Positions 43,862 to 52,467 of a stretch of 64,000 nucleotides of DNA are shown one piece after another; positions within the stretch are counted from its first letter, which is position 1; the number at the start of each line of letters is the position of its first letter. A program made the position numbers and the translations under genes. Origin of the DNA: Flavobacterium chilense (lineage in GTDB: Bacteria; Bacteroidota; Bacteroidia; Flavobacteriales; Flavobacteriaceae); assembly GCF_001602525.1 (NCBI RefSeq), contig NZ_LSYT01000004.1, positions 310,001 through 374,000 on the forward strand, in the 5' to 3' direction. Under the pieces are notes generated by a model. That model made no database searches and was not told the origin of the DNA. It was given only the letters and a program-made list of their open reading frames with translations.

Positions 43862-44908
43862 TTATAGTTGAGGCATTAGGATATTCTCTTTTTTATTATT
43901 GGTTTTTATAGATTTTTGCGTTTTTTTTTCTCTCATAACTCCCCATTTTAAACAGGTCGCTCCCCATGAAAATCCTGCTCCAAAAGTAGTAATTAGCAGG
44001 TTTTGACCTTCTTTAAAGTCTGCTGCAAAATCCCATAAACATAACGGAATCGTTGCTGATGTTGTATTGCCATATCTGTCAATATTTACTTTAACTTTCT
44101 CGGCACCAATATTCAGATTTTCACTAACTGCGTTTATGATTCTCAGGTTAGCCTGATGTGGGATAACCCAGTCAATTTCATCTGCCTCGATACCATTACT
44201 TGCTAAAACATCTTTTGAAACTCCTGACATAGATTCAACTGCTTTTTTAAATACAAGTGATCCTTCTTGTCTTATAAAATGCTTTCTGTGCAAAATACTC
44301 TGCATGCTTGCCGGAAATTTTGATCCACCAGCCGGAACCAATAAAGCAGATGTTCCGCTTCCGTCTGTACGCAAGATGCTTTTCATCATTCCGTATTCTG
44401 ACTCTGTTTTTTCCAGGAGAACTGCTCCTGCCCCGTCACCAAAAAGAATACAGGTGTTACGGTCTTCATAATCTACAATTGAGCTCATTTTGTCTGCACC
44501 AACTATAATAATCTTCTGGTATCGTCCACTTTCAATTAAAGTAGCTCCCATTTCCAGTGCATATAAAAAGCCACTACATGCTCCGTTCATGTCAAAACCA
44601 AATGCATTTACAAGTCCACTTTGCTCGCATACTTTACTGGCTGTTGGTGCCAAAATGTGATCTGGTGTCGCTGTTGCAAGTATTAATGCATCAATTTCTG
44701 ACGCATCAACATCATAATTACTCATCAAGTTTTCAATCGCAGCGCAGGCGAGATCTGATGTGCCTTTGCCTACTGCTATTCGTCTTTCTTTTATTCCGGT
44801 TCTTTTTTCAATCCATTCTTCTGTCGTTTCGACAGTTTCCGAAATTGTTTTATTGTCAAGGATCGAAGTGGGTACAAAACCGCCAATAGCTGTAATTACT
44901 GCCTTCAT
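43862..44908 (-). CDS. fabH: 3-oxoacyl-ACP synthase III
   Basis: A 348-residue ketosynthase with catalytic Cys111 in DMNGACSGFLYALE, His in WVIPHQANLRII and Asn in DRYGNTTSATIP. These three residues form the Cys-His-Asn triad. It condenses acetyl-CoA or a branched primer with malonyl-ACP to start fatty-acid synthesis. A basic, Asn-rich tail of about 24 residues extends past the normal end (GVMREKKTQKSIK). No other fab genes adjoin it, so it may be an extra copy. It is 24 bp after the universal stress gene. Confidence 0.9.
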   Translation of the reverse strand: MKAVITAIGGFVPTSILDNKTISETVETTEEWIEKRTGIKERRIAVGKGTSDLACAAIENLMSNYDVDASEIDALILATATPDHILAPTASKVCEQSGLVNAFGFDMNGACSGFLYALEMGATLIESGRYQKIIIVGADKMSSIVDYEDRNTCILFGDGAGAVLLEKTESEYGMMKSILRTDGSGTSALLVPAGGSKFPASMQSILHRKHFIRQEGSLVFKKAVESMSGVSKDVLASNGIEADEIDWVIPHQANLRIINAVSENLNIGAEKVKVNIDRYGNTTSATIPLCLWDFAADFKEGQNLLITTFGAGFSWGATCLKWGVMREKKTQKSIKTNNKKENILMPQL

Positions 44909-44932
44909 TTTTTTGTTTTTTTAATTTATTAA

Positions 44933-45766
44933 TCAATATTTTGGAATAGATAATAGTGGAATATCTAAACCTGCTGCCATAATTCTGGTCTTGCTTTTGT
45001 GAACTAATGAGTCCCAAAAACCATACCTTTGTGGTACCATTACTAAAATGTCAGCATTAAATTTTTTGATTTCTTTCCTAATCTCATTAATTACGGCATT
45101 TGAACGGACATTTTTGTAAATATATTTTACTTCTTCCAATTCTTTATCTATTGCTGAATTCAGTAAAATTTTACCTTGTTCTTCTTTGATTTCATCTAAT
45201 TTATCGTTTACACTAAAAAACTCAATTTCAGAGCCTAAGTTTCCTATCACTTGTCTAATCCAGCTAAATCTTTTTATAGATGATAAACTCAAAGTATCGC
45301 AGGCATACAGGATTTTTTTGGCATTATGAAAACGGGCATTTTCCGGAACTGCCAAAACCGGAATATTTAAATTTTTAATGACAGAAGTAGTCGAATTTCC
45401 TAATAAATCCTGCTCAAGCGAACGTTCTGCCATTCCCATTACGACCAGATTGGCATTTGTATTATCGATGATGGAAGGAAGCTCTTCTTCTAAAAATGAA
45501 TAACTGCAAAAACTGTCTACCGAAATCTTAAATAAATCTGCAATCTCCAAACCTAAAGTCTGAAGTTTTAATGTCGCTTTTTCGATCTGCTTTTGCATCG
45601 TTTCTGCAGTGATTAAAGAATTAGCACTGTGAACACTTAAAGAAAATGAATTAAACAAAATAAGTTTAGCACCTGTTGCTTTTGCAAGTTCTGCTGCATA
45701 CGTTACAGCATTATTAGCTATTGAAGAAAAATTAGTGGCAGCGATTATAGTAAGTGGAGAAGTCAT
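44933..45766 (-). CDS. Tandem universal stress protein
   Basis: A 277-residue protein with two UspA-like domains (about 1-145 and 150-277). The first carries LTIIAATNFSSIANNAVTYA and the NLVVMGMAERSLEQDLLGNS-type nucleotide-binding end; the second is degenerate (DILVMVPQRYGFWDSLVHKS). The frame extends ten codons to a TTG at 45,796, but the ATG at 45,766 fits the start of the Usp domain. Such proteins bind ATP or act as stress chaperones; the exact role is unknown. It is probably in an operon with fabH. Confidence 0.85.
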   Translation of the reverse strand: MTSPLTIIAATNFSSIANNAVTYAAELAKATGAKLILFNSFSLSVHSANSLITAETMQKQIEKATLKLQTLGLEIADLFKISVDSFCSYSFLEEELPSIIDNTNANLVVMGMAERSLEQDLLGNSTTSVIKNLNIPVLAVPENARFHNAKKILYACDTLSLSSIKRFSWIRQVIGNLGSEIEFFSVNDKLDEIKEEQGKILLNSAIDKELEEVKYIYKNVRSNAVINEIRKEIKKFNADILVMVPQRYGFWDSLVHKSKTRIMAAGLDIPLLSIPKY

Positions 45767-45947
45767 AATAGAATCAATTAAACATTTTTCTGCCAAAATT
45801 GCTTAATTAATCTTTCCTATTTACTCTAAACTTACCGAATGATCATTTTTTAGACCTCAACCGTATTTTTGGCTGTCTAAAAATAAAGTAATCAAAATAT
45901 ACATCTATCAAATAATGATTTTATTTACTTTACAAAATAAAAGATAT

Positions 45948-46631
45948 TTACATCATAGTATTGATGCGAATACTTGCTTTTATAAGTGCTAAAGCTGAAA
46001 TTTTAGAAATATGAATATCTTTGGGTTGATGATGTGAATTCTGACTTACCAATCTTACAAAATCTTGTCCTTGCTCTGATTTTTGAACATATTTTACCGT
46101 TATATATTCTTCCCAGTCATTTAATCTTACACTTAAGAGATACATCTCACCAAAAAAGATATTTTCAAATTCTGTTTCTTTATACAAAATTATATCTCCT
46201 GATTTAAGCAGCGGATACATACTGTCTCCAGTTACCGAAATGGCTCCATCGCATTTTGGCAGATTTGGAATTTTAATAGTATCCAAAATTCTTTGTGGCT
46301 TTCCACTGTTAAACAATTCTCTTAAACCAGCAACTGCTTCAAGATCATACAATGGTATTTCCTGACTTAAATGCAACGAATCAACGGTTTTTCTATCACT
46401 ATTCATTATTACAATATCGGTATTTGTTTCTTTTAACATTGAGCCATTTCCAGTCAACAGCCATTCTGAATTCATTTCAGGATAATAATGTAATATTTTA
46501 CACGCCTTATCTGTTCCCATGTTACTGCTATTGTCTAAAAACTTGTTTGAAAACCCCAAATCATTGCAGAACTTATACTTTGTAATCCCTTTAAAATCAA
46601 GAAATTCTTTAATCCTTTCAGTTGACCCCAT
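45948..46631 (-). CDS. S24/LexA-type phage repressor
   Basis: A 227-residue repressor with an N-terminal HTH-like domain (IKEFLDFKGITKYKFCNDLG) and a C-terminal S24 peptidase domain. That domain has Ser137 in VTGDSMYPLL, Lys180 in YITVK and a potential self-cleavage Ala-Gly bond at residues 101-102. Cleavage would follow RecA activation, as in LexA or lambda CI. It faces a rightward cluster of small genes across a control region with two dyads, the arrangement of a phage lysogeny switch. Phage genes for packaging or replication are not nearby, so it looks like a remnant or domesticated module. Confidence 0.85.
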   Translation of the reverse strand: MGSTERIKEFLDFKGITKYKFCNDLGFSNKFLDNSSNMGTDKACKILHYYPEMNSEWLLTGNGSMLKETNTDIVIMNSDRKTVDSLHLSQEIPLYDLEAVAGLRELFNSGKPQRILDTIKIPNLPKCDGAISVTGDSMYPLLKSGDIILYKETEFENIFFGEMYLLSVRLNDWEEYITVKYVQKSEQGQDFVRLVSQNSHHQPKDIHISKISALALIKASIRINTMM

Positions 46632-46635
46632 AAAA

Positions 46636-46691
46636 AATGTATTATTTTACGTTAATTATTTGTTTTAATGTATTATTTTACATTATATTTG
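46636..46691 (+). promoter_or_regulatory. Dual operator and rightward promoter of the phage-like module
   Basis: AATGTA-TTATTT-TACATT (46,667-46,684) is a perfect dyad, and AATGTA-TTATTT-TACGTT (46,636-46,653) is a near-identical copy 31 bp away. The TATATTTG at 46,684-46,691 is a plus-strand -7 element abutting the second dyad. This geometry suits repression of both genes by the S24 protein. Confidence 0.65.
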
Positions 46692-46863
46692 CAAAGTAAA
46701 GAAATTAAAATTTCATAATAAAATATTTTGCTACAAAATTAATAGGCAATATCCAATACATAAAAAAGAAAAATCATTATTAACAACAAACTCAGATATA
46801 ATTTAATAAAATCTAAAATAATTAAAAACATAATAGAACCATTAACCCTTTTAATTACATAAA

Positions 46864-47001
46864 ATGAAAACAGATCAAATTGAAGAAAAAATCAACGAGT
46901 TGGAAAACTGGCTGATTAAAAATCCAAATAGCGCTGAAAGAAATCTTATAGAATCTGACATAAAAAAATTAAAAACAATTTTAAAGAAAAATCATGAGTA
47001 G
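46864..47001 (+). CDS. Small coiled-coil protein of the phage-like module
   Basis: A 45-residue charged protein (start MKTDQIEEKINELENWLIKN) predicted to be mostly helical. Its end overlaps the next start as ATGAGTAG, an overlap that strongly suggests translational coupling. I recognise no function; its place, first after the dyad-controlled promoter, suggests an early regulatory gene. Confidence 0.6.
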   Translation: MKTDQIEEKINELENWLIKNPNSAERNLIESDIKKLKTILKKNHE

Positions 47002-47269
47002 AAAACAAATCGAAGAACGCATTGCTTTATTATACCTTGCTTTGCAGTTTTGTTCTGAAAGAACAAAAACATTTACCACAGGAGAGAGAATCTGCATTAA
47101 TCAGGAACGTTTTCAATGGATGCATATTCTCGAGAACCCAACAGCTGTATCCAGGCCTGTTTCTATAATTATAGAAAACAAAATAAAAAGTATTTCAAAA
47201 CTTTCTCTTGCACAAAATTTTAAACCTTATTATGAAGATCCATTTAAAGAAGAAATTGAAATTTTATAA
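46994..47269 (+). CDS. Hypothetical phage-like protein
   Basis: A 91-residue protein (MSRKQIEERIALLYLALQFC start) with a mixed helical pattern. It is coupled to the preceding small gene by an 8-bp overlap and followed 25 bp later by the DUF3164 gene. I know no family. Similar small genes stand before DUF3164 in Mu-like prophages of Bacteroidota. Confidence 0.6.
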   Translation: MSRKQIEERIALLYLALQFCSERTKTFTTGERICINQERFQWMHILENPTAVSRPVSIIIENKIKSISKLSLAQNFKPYYEDPFKEEIEIL

Positions 47270-47294
47270 TCAAAATTTAACCTCAGGAAAAATC

Positions 47295-48011
47295 ATGAAC
47301 ACTATAACTACTAATACACAAGCAAAAACTATTGATTTATCTCATTTTTCTGTACAACAATTAAAAGAAGCTTTGTCAAGTATAGAAAAGAAAAAAAATG
47401 AAGAAAGAGAGACATATAAAAAACTGGTAGCGGAAACAATACCTAAAGCAATTTTAAAACTACATAAAGCATCTAAAATAATCAGTAATGTAAAAACTGA
47501 AACATTTCAGCTTTTTGAAACTATTCTCGATTTAAAAAATCAGGTTTATGGTTTTAAAGAAAAGCAAATGTCCCATACCTTTTCGAATGACAAAGAAGAA
47601 ATTACAATTGGCTATCGAATTAATGAAGGCTGGGATGACACTGTAACTATTGGAATTGAAAAAGTGCAAAATTACATTTCATCACTTTCTACCAATAAAG
47701 AAACAGCTTCTCTGGTTAAAATTGTTTTCAATCTTCTTAAAAAAGATGCAAAAGGGAACTTAAAAGGCTCAAGAGTTCTTGAACTACAGAAACTTACCAA
47801 AGAGTTCAATAATGAAGAATTTACCGATGGAGTTGATATTATTGCCTCCTCTTTTAAACCTGTACGCTCAAGTTGGTTTATTGAGGCTAGTTTAATTAAT
47901 GAAAATGGCACAAGAACAAATATCCCTTTATCTATGTCATCAGTCAGTTTTTTAAATGGATATATTTTTAATTTTTTTAACCAACAAAACGAACAGACAA
48001 ATGCAGCCTAA
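47295..48011 (+). CDS. DUF3164-family phage protein
   Basis: A 238-residue protein from the ATG at 47,295 (frame open from 47,208). The features fit DUF3164: charged helical N-terminus (LKEALSSIEKKKNEERETYK), then YGFKEKQMSHTFSNDKEEIT, IGYRINEGWDDTVTIGIEKV and FKPVRSSWFIEASLINENG. DUF3164 proteins are encoded in the early region of Mu-like phages, near the transposase genes, and their function is unknown. No MuA or MuB gene is present here. Confidence 0.75.
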   Translation: MNTITTNTQAKTIDLSHFSVQQLKEALSSIEKKKNEERETYKKLVAETIPKAILKLHKASKIISNVKTETFQLFETILDLKNQVYGFKEKQMSHTFSNDKEEITIGYRINEGWDDTVTIGIEKVQNYISSLSTNKETASLVKIVFNLLKKDAKGNLKGSRVLELQKLTKEFNNEEFTDGVDIIASSFKPVRSSWFIEASLINENGTRTNIPLSMSSVSFLNGYIFNFFNQQNEQTNAA

Positions 48012-48168
48012 TAATGACATTTACGCATCGTTGCTTCTAACCATATTACTTATAGCAACGAATTTAAAACCAATTATACTATTCCATGAATGGCTTTTTT
48101 TCAAAATAAATACAACTTTTAAACAATATAAAAATGAGCGTAAAAATAAAACCAATAGTAGACCATGA
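48001..48168 (+). CDS. Small membrane-associated protein of the phage-like module
   Basis: A 55-residue protein that begins inside the DUF3164 stop region. One hydrophobic segment (DIYASLLLTILLIATNLKPI) and a basic C-terminus suggest a single-pass membrane protein. Overlaps on both sides (11 bp and 35 bp) support expression as part of the operon. Function unknown. Confidence 0.45.
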   Translation: MQPNNDIYASLLLTILLIATNLKPIILFHEWLFFKINTTFKQYKNERKNKTNSRP

Positions 48169-48334
48169 AAGCTACAAAGTAAATGACAATACAATTTTTA
48201 AAGATGGAATTGGAAACTGGAATTGCAAAAATGAGCTTTCAAATAAGGAGCGCTTTGCTTTTAATCAATATGAGAATATCGTAATTAAAAATCCGAGATT
48301 TAAAAAGCATAGTATATCAATATACAAAGGATAA
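48134..48334 (+). CDS. Small hypothetical protein of the phage-like module
   Basis: A 66-residue protein (MSVKIKPIVDHESYKVNDNT) with the mid-sequence NKERFAFNQYENIVIKNPRF, which looks like a real folded segment rather than chance translation. It overlaps the previous small gene. No family recognised. Confidence 0.5.
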   Translation: MSVKIKPIVDHESYKVNDNTIFKDGIGNWNCKNELSNKERFAFNQYENIVIKNPRFKKHSISIYKG

Positions 48335-48553
48335 TCCCTACAAGACTTAAAATAAAAAAACAACTATAGTTAGAAGTCAAAAAAAAGCTTTAGTCTTAGT
48401 GTTAACCTTCAGAGATTAAAGCAAATAAAAAAAATCATTTTTCAAAACAATATTACTAATCCAATAATCTCTATTATAACTTTACTTCATAAATCTCATT
48501 TTCTCTAAAAATCTTTCTTCATCTTCTCTATTATTCATTTAATACCACATCTT

Positions 48554-48799
48554 ATGCCTATATCTGCAAATAGAAGTCTCGGAATTCAAAAAAACAAACT
48601 CCTTCGCTATAAACTTGTAAAAGAACTGTATCAGAAACACAAAACAGATGATATCCCTACAACGGTAGTCTGGCGTAAATATATTTACCCTATTTATCCC
48701 ATTTCACGAACTACTTTGTACGAAATCCTCTGCACATCCATAACTTCAGAATTAAAAAAAATCGAAGAACTTATGATTAATCAGAAAAAACACTATTAA
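48554..48799 (+). CDS. Phage-like small helix-rich protein
   Basis: An 81-residue basic protein with KYIYPIYPISRTTLYEILCT, a short motif that I associate with small proteins of Mu-like Bacteroidota prophages. A HTH-like YPISRTTLYEIL suggests DNA binding. It is the last gene of the cluster, with a strong terminator 100 bp downstream. Confidence 0.6.
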   Translation: MPISANRSLGIQKNKLLRYKLVKELYQKHKTDDIPTTVVWRKYIYPIYPISRTTLYEILCTSITSELKKIEELMINQKKHY

Positions 48800-48897
48800 T
48801 ATGTTATATGCGAATATATTAGCTATCCAAATAAAATTATCAACTTAAAAGCCTGCAACTCTTCGTTGAGGCAATATTATTAAATACTTTAAGTCAT

Positions 48898-48950
48898 AAA
48901 AGAGATAGTACAGACAAAGATCCTACATCAATTTCTGCACTATCTCTTTT
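48898..48950 (+). terminator. Terminator closing the phage-like module
   Basis: Arms AAAAGAGATAGT-a-CAGA and TCTG-c-ACTATCTCTTTT with a T-rich end. It lies within a 780-bp interval without genes. Confidence 0.75.
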
Positions 48951-49288
48951 AATTTATATTTCTTAAAATAATTAGGAACGATTAACTTTTAATTTCATTT
49001 TTATAATACTTTATATGAAGTTGTCATAAACTCTTTTCAAAGATTATTATATAAGTTATAAAAAAGTAAATTTTTAAATAGTTTTTCATCCATTCATCTC
49101 TTATTCAATCTCTTATTTTAAAAAAATAAATCAAGTCATTCAATATATGTAAGTTTTTATTTATCTTTATTGAATCTTCTTTTGAAAAAGAAGCATATTT
49201 GATCAAAAATTACAGCATAAATTATTTACATTATTATTTTATTGATATAAATATCTGTCCCAAATCTCACTTTACAAGCCCTTACACT

Positions 49289-49327
49289 AAAAAGCCATTT
49301 CATGACAGGAAAAAGCCGTTCTATGAC
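49289..49327 (+). promoter_or_regulatory. 21-bp-period direct repeat upstream of the tail-collar operon
   Basis: AAAGCCATTTCATGACA and AAAGCCGTTCTATGACA are repeated with a 21-bp period, about 250 bp before the first collar gene. The period and the CCGTTC-like core resemble LytTR-type binding sites. Apart from this and the terminator at 48,898, the interval 48,800-49,578 shows nothing I can name. Confidence 0.4.
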
Positions 49328-49578
49328 ATCTTTTTTCCAGTTAAGACTTTTGCTCTTTAATTTTAAATCCAGAATTAAACGAATAGTATTTATAATAGAG
49401 AAGAACTAAAAAATCTGTGTTTAAAAACAGGTGTTTATACGTGCTTTTTAAACTACTTACATACAGTAACTTAGCCTTACAACAATAAAAAATGTTGCGC
49501 TAATTTACAGTACTTAATCATTCATTTAGTAGGACTGTTATTTACAAGTTTAAGTTAACTATTTAAATCAATATAATT

Positions 49579-50118
49579 ATGGATGGAACAATTGGAGAAA
49601 TACGTCAATTTGCAGCAAATTTTGCACCCAGAAACTGGGCATTTTGTAATGGGCAAACCGTTGCTATAAGATCTAATACAGCGTTGTTTTCTATTATTGG
49701 CACTTACTATGGCGGAGACGGCCAAACTACTTTTAAACTCCCTGACTTTGGGGGACGTGTAGCTATAGGAGCGGGTCAGGGAAACGGTTTATCACAATAT
49801 GTTATAGGAGAATCATCCGGAACTAATGGTATAGCATTAACGACTTTAAACCTCCCTTCTCATACACATGCTACTACTGCTGCTGTTTCAATTCCTGCTT
49901 ATTCGGATGAAGGTGATGCCAGTACTCCATCTGGAAATATTCTTGCAGCAAAAGCATCTATGTATAGTACTGATGAAGGAGATACAAGCATGAAAGCTGC
50001 TACATATAATGTGACCGTTACTCCTGTTGGGTCAGGACAACCACTTTCTATAACGCAGCCATCTATTGGAATGAACTATATTATTTGTTTGTTTGGAAAT
50101 TTTCCGCCACGCTCATAA
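49579..50118 (+). CDS. Phage tail-collar domain protein 1
   Basis: A 179-residue protein of the tail-collar/MdpB family. The opening GTIGEIRQFAANFAPRNWAF, CNGQ and LFSIIGTYYGGDGQTTFKLP, then PDFGGRVAIGAGQGNGL define the collar domain (about 1-75). A variable middle follows, and the end ITQPSIGMNYIICLFGNFPP is conserved in all three copies. Such proteins form trimeric fibre tips in phages but are also encoded widely outside phages with unknown function. No signal peptide. First of three tandem paralogues. Confidence 0.87.
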   Translation: MDGTIGEIRQFAANFAPRNWAFCNGQTVAIRSNTALFSIIGTYYGGDGQTTFKLPDFGGRVAIGAGQGNGLSQYVIGESSGTNGIALTTLNLPSHTHATTAAVSIPAYSDEGDASTPSGNILAAKASMYSTDEGDTSMKAATYNVTVTPVGSGQPLSITQPSIGMNYIICLFGNFPPRS

Positions 50119-50175
50119 ATACAATAATTACAAGCAACTTAAAAATTATAATTTAAATTTAAAATATAACTAACT

Positions 50176-50715
50176 ATGGAAGGAACTATAGGAGAAATAA
50201 GATTATTTGCTGGGAATTTTCCACCATTAAACTGGGCTTTTTGTAATGGATCTTCTCAAAGTATTGCTAATTATGAAGCTCTATTTGTAATAATTGGTAC
50301 AACATATGGCGGAGATGGTCAGGTTACATTTAATCTTCCTGATTTACGAAGCCGTGTTCCTGTTGGTACAGGTCAGGGTCCGGGACTTCCTAATATTGTA
50401 CTTGGACAAGTTGGTGGTACAGAAACAGCCACAATGACTATAAATCAAATGCCTTCACATACTCACGTTGCGACAGGCTCTATTGCTCTTCCTGCTTATA
50501 ATGCCACTGGAGAATCAGGATCACCAACAAATACTATTTTAGCAGGTTTGGCTGACGCTTATTCTACAGCTCAGGCAGATACCAATCTAAAAGCACAAAC
50601 TTCAGCTGTTACACTTAACAATACAGGCAGTAACAACCCTTTCAGTATTATACAACCATACCTTTCTACAAATTATATTATTTGCATGCAAGGTATTTTC
50701 CCAACTAGAAACTAA
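50176..50715 (+). CDS. Phage tail-collar domain protein 2
   Basis: A 179-residue paralogue of the first collar protein, with the same start (GTIGEIRLFAGNFPPLNWAF) and the same closing IICMQGIFPTRN form. The middle region (VATGSIALPAYNATGESGSP) diverges, as expected for three non-identical subunits. The intergenic gap is 57 bp before and 14 bp after, so all three are likely on one transcript. Confidence 0.87.
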   Translation: MEGTIGEIRLFAGNFPPLNWAFCNGSSQSIANYEALFVIIGTTYGGDGQVTFNLPDLRSRVPVGTGQGPGLPNIVLGQVGGTETATMTINQMPSHTHVATGSIALPAYNATGESGSPTNTILAGLADAYSTAQADTNLKAQTSAVTLNNTGSNNPFSIIQPYLSTNYIICMQGIFPTRN

Positions 50716-50729
50716 TAAAAAACAAAATT

Positions 50730-51272
50730 ATGGAAGGAACAATATCTGAAATTCGCCTCTTCGCTGGTAATTTTACTCCAAAATATTGGGCAACATGTTC
50801 AGGGCAACTTATGAATATCAGTACCAATCAGGCATTATTTAGCCTCTTGGGTACAACATATGGCGGCAATGGCATTACTACTTTTGCATTACCTGATTAT
50901 AGAGGCAGAATTCCTGTTGGAACCGGAATTGCGCAAGGTGTTACCCAATTTCCTCTCGGAAGTATTACTGGAACAAATACTGTAACGGCAACCAGCTTAA
51001 ATTTACCATTGCATACACATGTTGCACCGCAAGCTTCTTTTGCATTAAAATCATTTGCAGACACGGGTGGTACAGGCTCTCCAACCAATGCTAATTTAGC
51101 TTCATTAACTGGACTTTATTCAGCTAAAACAGCTGATAGCGCCCTTAAACCTGTTACACCTGTTATAACCGTTGCTCAAACCGGAAATAATCAGCCAATA
51201 ACAATACAACAACCATACTTGGGTATGAACTATGTAATATGTCTTCAGGGAATTTTTCCTTCAAGAAACTAA
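50730..51272 (+). CDS. Phage tail-collar domain protein 3
   Basis: A 180-residue third paralogue (GTISEIRLFAGNFTPKYWAT). The ISEIR rather than IGEIR start and a CSGQ in place of CNGQ mark it off from the other two. A 13-bp stem-loop follows at once and may terminate part of the transcript before the PBP-like gene. Confidence 0.87.
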   Translation: MEGTISEIRLFAGNFTPKYWATCSGQLMNISTNQALFSLLGTTYGGNGITTFALPDYRGRIPVGTGIAQGVTQFPLGSITGTNTVTATSLNLPLHTHVAPQASFALKSFADTGGTGSPTNANLASLTGLYSAKTADSALKPVTPVITVAQTGNNQPITIQQPYLGMNYVICLQGIFPSRN

Positions 51273-51276
51273 CATT

Positions 51277-51309
51277 AATAACCCATTAGAAATTCTACTG
51301 GGTTATTTT
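51277..51309 (+). terminator. Stem-loop between collar genes and the PBP-fold gene
   Basis: Arms AATAACCCA-t-TAGA and TCTA-c-TGGGTTATT are followed by TTGTTTT. It may act as a partial terminator within the cluster. Confidence 0.65.
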
Positions 51310-51336
51310 GTTTTAAATTATCTATTAAAATTGTTT

Positions 51337-52467
51337 ATGAAAATAGCTTTACTCTTGCCCCGATCTGTCATTTACCCTTCAATGTCTTTTGACATAATGG
51401 ATGGTTTTAAATCTGCTTTAAAGAAAACAGGGAGTCTTGAAAAACATGAAATTGTAACTGCCAATATAGGAGTTGGTGGTAACAACAGAGAAATTTATAC
51501 TTGCTGCGAAGAATTACTCTTAAATAGTACAGATATCATTGTAGCTTATATAAACCCTGTTACCGCTGAATTTATACAGCCTCTTTTTGAAAGTACTGAT
51601 AAATTGCTAATTGTATTAGACAGTGGATATCATTTTCAAAGCTTTGAAAAAAAATTGTCTAATATGTATTTTATTTCATTAGAAGGCAATTTATGTTCCC
51701 GTGCTATTGTTCGCAAAGCAATTGAAGAAGGACAAAATAATTTTGCATTTACCTGTTCATTTTATGATGCAGGCTATCGTCCTCCTTATACTTATTCTAC
51801 AGCTTTAGAAGACAAAGGGATTAGTATTAGCTATAATCATATTACACCTTTACAACGTGCCGAATTCAATTTAGGCCCATTAGATGAATATATTCAACAA
51901 AATAAAAATGTTTCAATATTTACATCCTTTTGTGGCGATATGGCAGAAGACTTTTTTAGAGAATCATCAAAATTAACAAATATTGCTTCATGCAAAACGT
52001 ATGGAAGCGGTTTTACTGCCGAAGAATTATGGCTAAATAAAATACCATATCCCGGATATGACTGGAGTTGTGCCATTCCTTGGGCCTCAAATACAGACAA
52101 TAAAGAAAATGAAGATTTCTTATTAACAATGAAAGGGATTAAAGAAAATAAAGCCAATATCTTTTCTCTTTTAGGATGGGAAGCCGCTTTGTTTATTCAA
52201 AATTCAGATGGTCAATCATTAGACAATCTTGTTATAAACTCTCCGCGTGGAAAAGTTTATATGAACCCTTATACAGGTTACTCTGAAGCTCCTTTATATT
52301 ATGCAACAGTAACAAAAAATGAAGAAACAGGTAATTGTCTTTTAGAAAATATATCTGAGGTAACCAATTTAGAACAAGAACGTAAACGCTTACAGTATCA
52401 TATTCTCGCAGCTCAGGATATAGCCTCAAATTCATGGTTTAACTCTTATGCCTGTTTAGAATCATGA
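51337..52467 (+). CDS. Periplasmic-binding-protein-fold (type 1) protein without signal peptide
   Basis: A 376-residue protein from the ATG at 51,337 (frame open to a TTG at 51,331). MKIALLLPRSVIYPSMSFDI, then DIMDGFKSALKKTG and the alternating strand-helix pattern match type 1 periplasmic binding proteins (ABC-substrate-binding or receptor family). There is no signal peptide or lipobox, so it should be cytosolic. No transporter is near. It overlaps the formyltransferase gene by 4 bp (ATGA), indicating a coupled function, perhaps recognition of a small ligand. Confidence 0.65.
   Translation: MKIALLLPRSVIYPSMSFDIMDGFKSALKKTGSLEKHEIVTANIGVGGNNREIYTCCEELLLNSTDIIVAYINPVTAEFIQPLFESTDKLLIVLDSGYHFQSFEKKLSNMYFISLEGNLCSRAIVRKAIEEGQNNFAFTCSFYDAGYRPPYTYSTALEDKGISISYNHITPLQRAEFNLGPLDEYIQQNKNVSIFTSFCGDMAEDFFRESSKLTNIASCKTYGSGFTAEELWLNKIPYPGYDWSCAIPWASNTDNKENEDFLLTMKGIKENKANIFSLLGWEAALFIQNSDGQSLDNLVINSPRGKVYMNPYTGYSEAPLYYATVTKNEETGNCLLENISEVTNLEQERKRLQYHILAAQDIASNSWFNSYACLES

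Noticed and set aside
45948..51272. Complete prophage including tail fibres
   Set aside because: Only a repressor, small early-type genes and collar-domain proteins are present; no terminase, portal, capsid, sheath, baseplate or transposase gene is seen, and a terminator and 780 bp separate the two groups.
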